From NCBI GenBank assembly GCA_963802915.1, contig CAWDKQ010000012.1, positions 372,001 to 436,000 on the forward strand: a DNA stretch of 64,000 nt, in the 5' to 3' direction. The translations under genes were made by a program, and so were the position numbers. Origin of the DNA: JAICMB01 sp963802915 (GTDB lineage Bacteria; Acidobacteriota; Terriglobia; Bryobacterales; Bryobacteraceae). Below the pieces are notes generated by a model. That model was given only the letters and a program-made list of their open reading frames with translations, searched no databases and had not been told where the DNA came from. The stretch's first letter is position 1; every line of letters starts with the position of its first letter. Positions 58,461 to 64,000 of this stretch are shown piece by piece.

Positions 58461-61400
58461 ATGAAGCGAATCAGCCGGAATGGCGGCGACCGGGGCAACG
58501 GAACTGAGAATTCGACGACCGCGACCGCTTCGGCAGCGGAACAACGCGGGGACCACGTGGATAGCCGCGAACTACTCAAGGTACTTACTGCTTTTCGGCG
58601 TGGCGATTTCAGCGTCCGAATGCCCGCTGAGCGCATTGGACTGGAAGGCCGCATCGCCGATACCTTGAACGACATCTTGCAACTCAACGAGCGGATGACT
58701 CGGGAATTCGAGCGCATTAATAAGGTCGTCGGTAAAGAAGGTAAGATCCACGAACGCGCCAACCTCGGAATCACGGCGGGGAATTGGAGCGTCTGCGTGG
58801 ACGCTGTGAACGGATTAGTCGGCGATCTGGTTCAACCTTCCACGGAGATTGCGCGCGTGATTGGGGCGGTCGCGAAAGGCGATCTGACGCTGACGATGGG
58901 TCTGGACGTGGATGGGCGTCCGCTCAAGGGCGAGTTCCTGCGGACGGCGCGCGTTGTGAACACGATGGTCGATCAGTTGAATTCCTTTGCGTCGGAAGTG
59001 ACACGCGTGGCGCGCGAAGTCGGGACGGAAGGAAAGCTGGGCGGCCAGGCGGATGTGAAAGGCGTTGCCGGAGTTTGGAAGGACCTGACCGATTCGGTCA
59101 ACTCGATGGCCGGTAATCTCACGGCGCAGGTTCGCAATATCGCCGATGTGACAACGGCGGTTGCGAATGGCGACCTTTCGCGCAAGATTACGGTGGATGT
59201 ACGCGGCGAAATTCTGGAGTTGAAGAACACCATCAATACGATGGTCGATCAGTTGAATGGATTCGCTTCGGAAGTTACTCGCGTGGCTCGGGAAGTGGGA
59301 ACGGAAGGAAAACTTGGCGGGCAGGCGGATGTCAAAGGCGTCGGCGGCGTTTGGAAAGATTTAACCGATTCCGTGAATTCGATGGGCGGCAATCTTACGG
59401 CCCAGGTTCGCAATATTGCTGAAGTTACTACCGCTGTCGCGAACGGCGACCTGTCTCGTAAGATTACTGTCGATGTGCGCGGCGAGATTCTGGAATTAAA
59501 GAACACCATCAATACGATGGTGGATCAGCTTAGCTCATTCGCATCGGAAGTTACTCGCGTGGCTCGCGAGGTCGGGACGGAAGGAAAGCTCGGCGGCCAG
59601 GCGGATGTAAAAGGCGTCGCCGGTGTTTGGAAGGATCTGACTGAAAACGTAAACTCCATGGCCGGGAATTTGACTGGCCAGGTTCGCAATATTGCGGAAG
59701 TTACCACGGCCGTGGCGAATGGCGATCTTTCGCGAAAGATTACTGTCGACGTGCGCGGCGAGATTCTGGAATTGAAGAACACCATTAATACGATGGTGGA
59801 TCAGCTCAGCTCTTTTGCGTCGGAAGTGACTCGCGTGGCTCGCGAAGTCGGCACGGAAGGGAAGCTCGGCGGACAGGCCGATGTGAAGGGTGTCGCGGGC
59901 GTCTGGAAGGACCTTACCGATTCAGTCAATTCGATGGCCGGGAATCTTACGGCTCAGGTTCGTAATATTGCCGAAGTGACTACCGCGGTTGCGAACGGCG
60001 ATTTGTCGCGTAAGATCACGGTTCCGGTGCGCGGGGAAATCCTGGAATTGAAGAACACCATTAATACCATGGTGGATCAGCTTAACGGATTTGCGTCGGA
60101 AGTGACGCGCGTGGCCCGCGAGGTGGGTACGGAAGGGAAACTCGGCGGACAGGCTGATGTTCGCGGGGTTGCAGGGACTTGGAAGGATCTGACCGATTCC
60201 GTCAATTCGATGGCCGGTAACCTGACGAACCAGGTTCGCAATATCGCCGAAGTTACGACGGCTGTTGCACGCGGCGATCTTTCGCGCAAGATTACTGTTG
60301 CGGTGCGCGGCGAGATTCTGGAGCTGAAGAACACTATCAATACGATGGTGGATCAGCTTAACGGATTCGCGTCGGAAGTGACTCGCGTGGCCCGCGAGGT
60401 GGGGACGGAAGGAAAGCTCGGCGGCCAGGCCGATGTTCGCGGCGTGGCAGGTACGTGGAAGGATCTCACGGATTCGGTCAACTCCATGGCGAGCAATCTT
60501 ACGGCTCAGGTTCGCAACATTGCTGAAGTGACCACGGCTGTGGCAAACGGCGACCTGTCGCGCAAGATTACCGTCGATGTGCGCGGCGAGATTCTGGAGC
60601 TGAAGAACACTATCAATACGATGGTGGATCAGCTTAACGGGTTTGCATCGGAAGTGACTCGCGTGGCTCGCGAGGTGGGAACGGAAGGAAAGCTTGGCGG
60701 CCAGGCGCAGGTTAAGGGCGTCGCCGGCACATGGAAAGATCTCACGGATTCGGTCAACTCGATGGCGAGCAACCTTACGGCGCAGGTTCGCAATATTGCC
60801 GAAGTGACTACGGCCGTTGCCAATGGCGATCTCTCGCGCAAGATTACTGTCGATGTACGCGGGGAAATTCTGGAGTTGAAGAACACCACCAATACGATGG
60901 TGGATCAGCTCAATGCTTTCGCATCGGAAGTGACGCGCGTGGCGCGCGAGGTGGGAACGGAAGGGAAGCTGGGCGGTCAGGCTGATGTGAAAGGCGTCGG
61001 CGGTGTCTGGAAGGATCTTACTGAGAACGTCAATTCGATGGCAGGTAATCTGACCGGCCAGGTCCGCAACATTGCTGAGGTTACGACAGCCGTTGCTAAA
61101 GGCGACTTATCGCGTAAGATCACCGTCGATGTGCGCGGCGAGATTCTGGAGCTGAAGAATACCATCAACACGATGGTGGACCAGCTTAATGCTTTCGCGT
61201 CGGAAGTGACCCGCGTGGCGCGCGAAGTTGGAACGGAAGGCAAGTTGGGCGGCCAGGCCGATGTTAAGGGCGTGGCCGGTGTCTGGCGAGACCTGACGGA
61301 TTCGGTCAACTCCATGGCCGGAAATCTTACGGCGCAGGTTCGCAATATTGCTGAAGTGACCACGGCGGTTGCTAAAGGAGATTTTTCCCGCAAGATTACT

Positions 61401-64000
61401 GTCGATGTGCGCGGCGAGATTCTGGAATTGAAGGATTCCATCAATTCGATGGTGGACCAGGTGAACGCGTTCGCGTCGGAAGTGACTCGAGTGGCGCGCG
61501 AGGTGGGGACGGAGGGGAAGCTCGGCGGCCAGGCAGAAGTGCGCGGCGTCGCCGGCACCTGGAAAGATCTGGCCGATTCCGTCAACTCCATGGCGAGCAA
61601 CCTGACGGCGCAGGTCCGCAACATCGCGCAAGTGACGACGGCTGTCGCGAATGGCGATTTATCGCGCAAGATCACAGTGGATGTACGCGGGGAAATCCTG
61701 GAGCTGAAGAACACCATGAACACGATGGTGGACCAGCTTAACTCGTTCGCGTCGGAAGTGACGCGCGTAGCTCGCGAAGTGGGAACGGAAGGGAAGCTCG
61801 GCGGGCAAGCCGTGGTGCGAGGCGTTGCGGGTACTTGGAAGGATCTGACGGACAACGTCAACTTCATGGCCGCCAACCTAACCACGCAGGTGCGAGGCAT
61901 CGCCAAGGTTGTGACCGCGGTTGCGAATGGCGATCTGAAGCGAAAGCTGGTGCTGGAAACGAAGGGCGAGATTGCTGAGCTGGCCGATACGATCAACGGC
62001 ATGATCGATACTCTGGCTGTTTTTGCGGACCAGGTGACGAATGTCGCGCGCGAAGTCGGTATCGAAGGAAAGCTCGGCGGACAGGCTCGCGTGCCGGGCG
62101 CGGCGGGGATCTGGCGAGATCTGACCAATAACGTCAATCAGCTCACGGCGACTCTGACGACGCAGGTTCGCGCGATCGCCGAAGTTGCGACGGCCGTTAC
62201 CAAAGGCGATCTCACGCGAGCCATCGCGGTGGAAGCGCAGGGCGAAGTCGCGAACCTCAAAGACAACATCAATGAGATGATTCTGAATCTGCGCGAGACC
62301 ACGCGTAAGAATCAGGAGCAGGACTGGCTCAAGACGAACGTCGCGCGGTTCACCAACATGCTGCAGGGCCAGCGCGATCTGATGGCTGTCGCTCGCATGA
62401 TTCTTTCCGAGTTAGCACCGCTGGTGCAGGCGCATCAGGGTGTGTTCTATATCAACGACGCGAATGACGGCCAGTCCGCACTGAAGCTGCTCGCGAGCTA
62501 TGCGTATAAAGAGCGCAAGTCGTTGTCGAACGTGTTCCGGCCGGGCGAAGGTTTGGTCGGCCAATGCGCGCTCGAAAAAGAGCGCATTCTAATCACAAAC
62601 GCGCCTTCGGATTACATCAAGATCAGCTCCGGGCTGGGCGAGGCGACTCCGCTCGACATCGTGGTGCTGCCGGTGCTGTTTGAAGACGAGGTGAAGGCCG
62701 TCGTGGAGTTGGCGTCTTTCAATCACTTCAACGAAATCCATCTGGCGTTTCTCGATCAACTCACGCAGAGCATGGGCATCGTGCTGAATACGATCGCCGC
62801 AACGATGCGGACGGAGCAATTGCTGGCGCAATCGCAGGCGCTGGCCGAAGAGCTGCAGAGCCAACAGAAAGAATTGACGGAAGGCAATAAGCGGCTGGAA
62901 GCGCAGGCGCGCACTCTGACTGCATCCGAAGAGCTTTTGAAGGCGCAGCAGGAACAATTGCAGCAAACCAACGCCGAGCTACAGGAGAAGGCGCGGCTGC
63001 TGGCAGAGCAAAACGAAGAGGTCGAGAAGAAGAACAGGGAAGTCGAACTGGCCAAGCAGGCGCTGGAAGACAAGGCTGAACAACTGGCGCTTACTTCGAA
63101 GTACAAGTCCGAATTCTTGGCCAATATGTCGCATGAGCTGCGAACTCCGCTCAACAGCCTGCTGATTCTGGCACAGATGCTTGCGGAGAACACTGATGGC
63201 ACACTGTCGCAGAAACAAGTGAAGTTCGCGCAGACGATTTATCAATCCGGTACGGAGCTGCTCAGCCTGATCAACGATATTCTCGATCTGTCGAAGATCG
63301 AATCGGGCATGATGGCGGTGGATGTCGATCAGTTGTTCCTGACAGATCTCGAGGAATACGCGAACAGTACCTTCCGACATGTCGCCGAGGAAAAGGGACT
63401 CGAGTTCAAAGTGGACATCCAGGAGGATGTTCCCAAGACGATTTATACCGATTCGAAGCGCCTCCAGCAGGTACTGAAGAACCTGTTGTCGAATGCACTA
63501 AAGTTTACCGAGAAGGGTTCCGTTACGCTGCGAATGCGGCGCGCTTCGGAGGGCTGGAGCCCGGATCACGGATCGTTGAATCGAGCGGACTCCGTGATCG
63601 GGTTCGACGTGATCGACACAGGTATCGGAATTCAGGATAATCAACAGGAACTCATCTTTGAAGCCTTCCGGCAAGCCGATGGAACTACCAGCCGCAAGTA
63701 CGGAGGCACCGGCCTGGGTCTCTCCATCAGCCGCGAACTCACGCGTCTGCTGGGAGGCGAGCTCAGGCTGTCGAGCAAGGTGGGAGAAGGCAGTACCTTC
63801 ATTTTGTACCTGCCCGCGAATTACGTTTCGCCGGCTCCCGTACAGCGCGATACCAGACCTACGCGACTTGTTACCCAGCCTCAGGCAGCCGCTCCGCCGC
63901 CGGTCGAGTTTGCTCCGCCGCCTCAGCCGAAGCAGGTGGAAACGCCGGTGTCGCCGACCCTAGCGGTGCATGCCGTCGAGGTAGCGGATGACCGGCAGAA
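58461..64000 (+). CDS. Poly-HAMP soluble sensor histidine kinase, 3-prime end beyond window
   Basis: The frame from ATG 58461 stays open to the window end (1846 codons seen). After a short N-terminus come 13 HAMP-like units of about 92 residues: a divergent first one (ERINKVVGKEGKIHERANLG, about residue 83), eleven nearly alike starting at residue 176 (FASEVTRVAREVGTEGKL with NGDLSRKITVDVRGEILELK), and a divergent thirteenth (about 62022). Then a GAF-type domain (from about residue 1290, WLKTNVARFTNMLQGQRDL), a coiled coil, HisKA with H1558 in SHELRTPL, and HATPase with N1678, DTGIGI and GGTGLGLS. A proline-rich linker follows; receiver domains may lie downstream. No membrane segment is seen, so it is cytoplasmic. 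The layout recalls fungal group III kinases (Nik1/Os1). Confidence 0.9.
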   Translation, partial: MKRISRNGGDRGNGTENSTTATASAAEQRGDHVDSRELLKVLTAFRRGDFSVRMPAERIGLEGRIADTLNDILQLNERMTREFERINKVVGKEGKIHERANLGITAGNWSVCVDAVNGLVGDLVQPSTEIARVIGAVAKGDLTLTMGLDVDGRPLKGEFLRTARVVNTMVDQLNSFASEVTRVAREVGTEGKLGGQADVKGVAGVWKDLTDSVNSMAGNLTAQVRNIADVTTAVANGDLSRKITVDVRGEILELKNTINTMVDQLNGFASEVTRVAREVGTEGKLGGQADVKGVGGVWKDLTDSVNSMGGNLTAQVRNIAEVTTAVANGDLSRKITVDVRGEILELKNTINTMVDQLSSFASEVTRVAREVGTEGKLGGQADVKGVAGVWKDLTENVNSMAGNLTGQVRNIAEVTTAVANGDLSRKITVDVRGEILELKNTINTMVDQLSSFASEVTRVAREVGTEGKLGGQADVKGVAGVWKDLTDSVNSMAGNLTAQVRNIAEVTTAVANGDLSRKITVPVRGEILELKNTINTMVDQLNGFASEVTRVAREVGTEGKLGGQADVRGVAGTWKDLTDSVNSMAGNLTNQVRNIAEVTTAVARGDLSRKITVAVRGEILELKNTINTMVDQLNGFASEVTRVAREVGTEGKLGGQADVRGVAGTWKDLTDSVNSMASNLTAQVRNIAEVTTAVANGDLSRKITVDVRGEILELKNTINTMVDQLNGFASEVTRVAREVGTEGKLGGQAQVKGVAGTWKDLTDSVNSMASNLTAQVRNIAEVTTAVANGDLSRKITVDVRGEILELKNTTNTMVDQLNAFASEVTRVAREVGTEGKLGGQADVKGVGGVWKDLTENVNSMAGNLTGQVRNIAEVTTAVAKGDLSRKITVDVRGEILELKNTINTMVDQLNAFASEVTRVAREVGTEGKLGGQADVKGVAGVWRDLTDSVNSMAGNLTAQVRNIAEVTTAVAKGDFSRKITVDVRGEILELKDSINSMVDQVNAFASEVTRVAREVGTEGKLGGQAEVRGVAGTWKDLADSVNSMASNLTAQVRNIAQVTTAVANGDLSRKITVDVRGEILELKNTMNTMVDQLNSFASEVTRVAREVGTEGKLGGQAVVRGVAGTWKDLTDNVNFMAANLTTQVRGIAKVVTAVANGDLKRKLVLETKGEIAELADTINGMIDTLAVFADQVTNVAREVGIEGKLGGQARVPGAAGIWRDLTNNVNQLTATLTTQVRAIAEVATAVTKGDLTRAIAVEAQGEVANLKDNINEMILNLRETTRKNQEQDWLKTNVARFTNMLQGQRDLMAVARMILSELAPLVQAHQGVFYINDANDGQSALKLLASYAYKERKSLSNVFRPGEGLVGQCALEKERILITNAPSDYIKISSGLGEATPLDIVVLPVLFEDEVKAVVELASFNHFNEIHLAFLDQLTQSMGIVLNTIAATMRTEQLLAQSQALAEELQSQQKELTEGNKRLEAQARTLTASEELLKAQQEQLQQTNAELQEKARLLAEQNEEVEKKNREVELAKQALEDKAEQLALTSKYKSEFLANMSHELRTPLNSLLILAQMLAENTDGTLSQKQVKFAQTIYQSGTELLSLINDILDLSKIESGMMAVDVDQLFLTDLEEYANSTFRHVAEEKGLEFKVDIQEDVPKTIYTDSKRLQQVLKNLLSNALKFTEKGSVTLRMRRASEGWSPDHGSLNRADSVIGFDVIDTGIGIQDNQQELIFEAFRQADGTTSRKYGGTGLGLSISRELTRLLGGELRLSSKVGEGSTFILYLPANYVSPAPVQRDTRPTRLVTQPQAAAPPPVEFAPPPQPKQVETPVSPTLAVHAVEVADDRQ

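Noticed and set aside
60977..62137. Minus-strand open frame of 386 codons in the HAMP array
   Set aside because: It repeats with the 276-base period of the sense gene, so it is a mirror of that repetitive sequence.
58986..62298. CRISPR-like array
   Set aside because: The 276-base repeats are translated HAMP units without spacers; the approximately 200-base copies at 55420-56093 also lack spacers and cas genes.
1..64000. Insertion sequences or integrases
   Set aside because: No transposase or integrase gene was found, and no terminal inverted repeats enclosing a gene were evident.

Overview
The window reads as chromosomal DNA from an acidobacterium, most likely the Solibacter/Bryobacter side of the phylum (Bryobacterales). 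This rests on family content: two secreted proteins with the Solibacter-type C-terminal domain (TIGR03437), an acidobacterial VWFA-related protein (TIGR03436 type), Oar-like TonB-dependent receptors with a carboxypeptidase-regulatory N-terminus, NHL/PD40 propeller proteins and an exosortase/PEP-CTERM locus. The species call is inference; no rRNA lies in the window.

Layout. 1-5.9 kb: the tail of a TonB receptor, an ICMT-like methyltransferase, then a tight respiratory operon (Rrf2 regulator, CydA-like membrane protein, Rieske protein, fused cytochrome b6/PetD, CydA-type protein with a C-terminal cytochrome c). 5.9-9.7 kb: an NHL-propeller/TIGR03437 protein and a Tat-exported sugar isomerase-like protein. 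9.7-10.25 kb is gene-free but has strong minus-strand hairpin/T-tract structures and a candidate small RNA. 10.2-16.5 kb: minus-strand operon TonB receptor, NCS1 permease, formamidase-like amidase, small secreted protein. 16.7-20.8 kb and 34.0-38.0 kb hold two copies of one two-gene module: a SpoIVB (S55)-like secreted protease followed by a large secreted propeller protein. 21-24.7 kb: secreted PKD-like protein, a frameshifted glycosyltransferase-like gene and a HigBA-type toxin-antitoxin remnant. 24.7-31.7 kb: PD40 propeller, ankyrin protein, glutaryl-CoA dehydrogenase-like enzyme, AraD1/GguC protein, then a structured RNA/leader with terminator before an acyl-CoA synthetase. 31.5-34.0 kb: PEP-CTERM substrate, EpsI and exosortase. 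38.5-40.1 kb: small accessory island (PD-(D/E)xK-like protein, zinc-ribbon-like protein, HEPN protein with a small partner). 40.2-47.8 kb: secreted protein, sugar-binding lipoprotein, tryptophanase, BON protein, tandem paralogous membrane proteins, VWA protein, ArnT-like membrane protein. 47.9-55.6 kb: O-antigen-ligase-like protein and two large secreted proteins. 55.4-56.1 kb: a decayed triple tandem duplication carrying a dispersed short repeat. 56-58 kb: two hypothetical proteins and tRNA-Gln. 58.46 kb to the end: a very large soluble histidine kinase with a 13-unit HAMP-like array, cut by the window edge.

Functionally this looks like an aerobic heterotroph with much of its coding given to the cell surface: outer-membrane uptake, secreted propellers, exosortase sorting and polysaccharide assembly. 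The points I find least explained are the bc/bd-type hybrid respiratory operon, the duplicated S55-propeller module with reversed catalytic-motif order, the two RNA candidates, the HEPN two-gene module and the poly-HAMP kinase.
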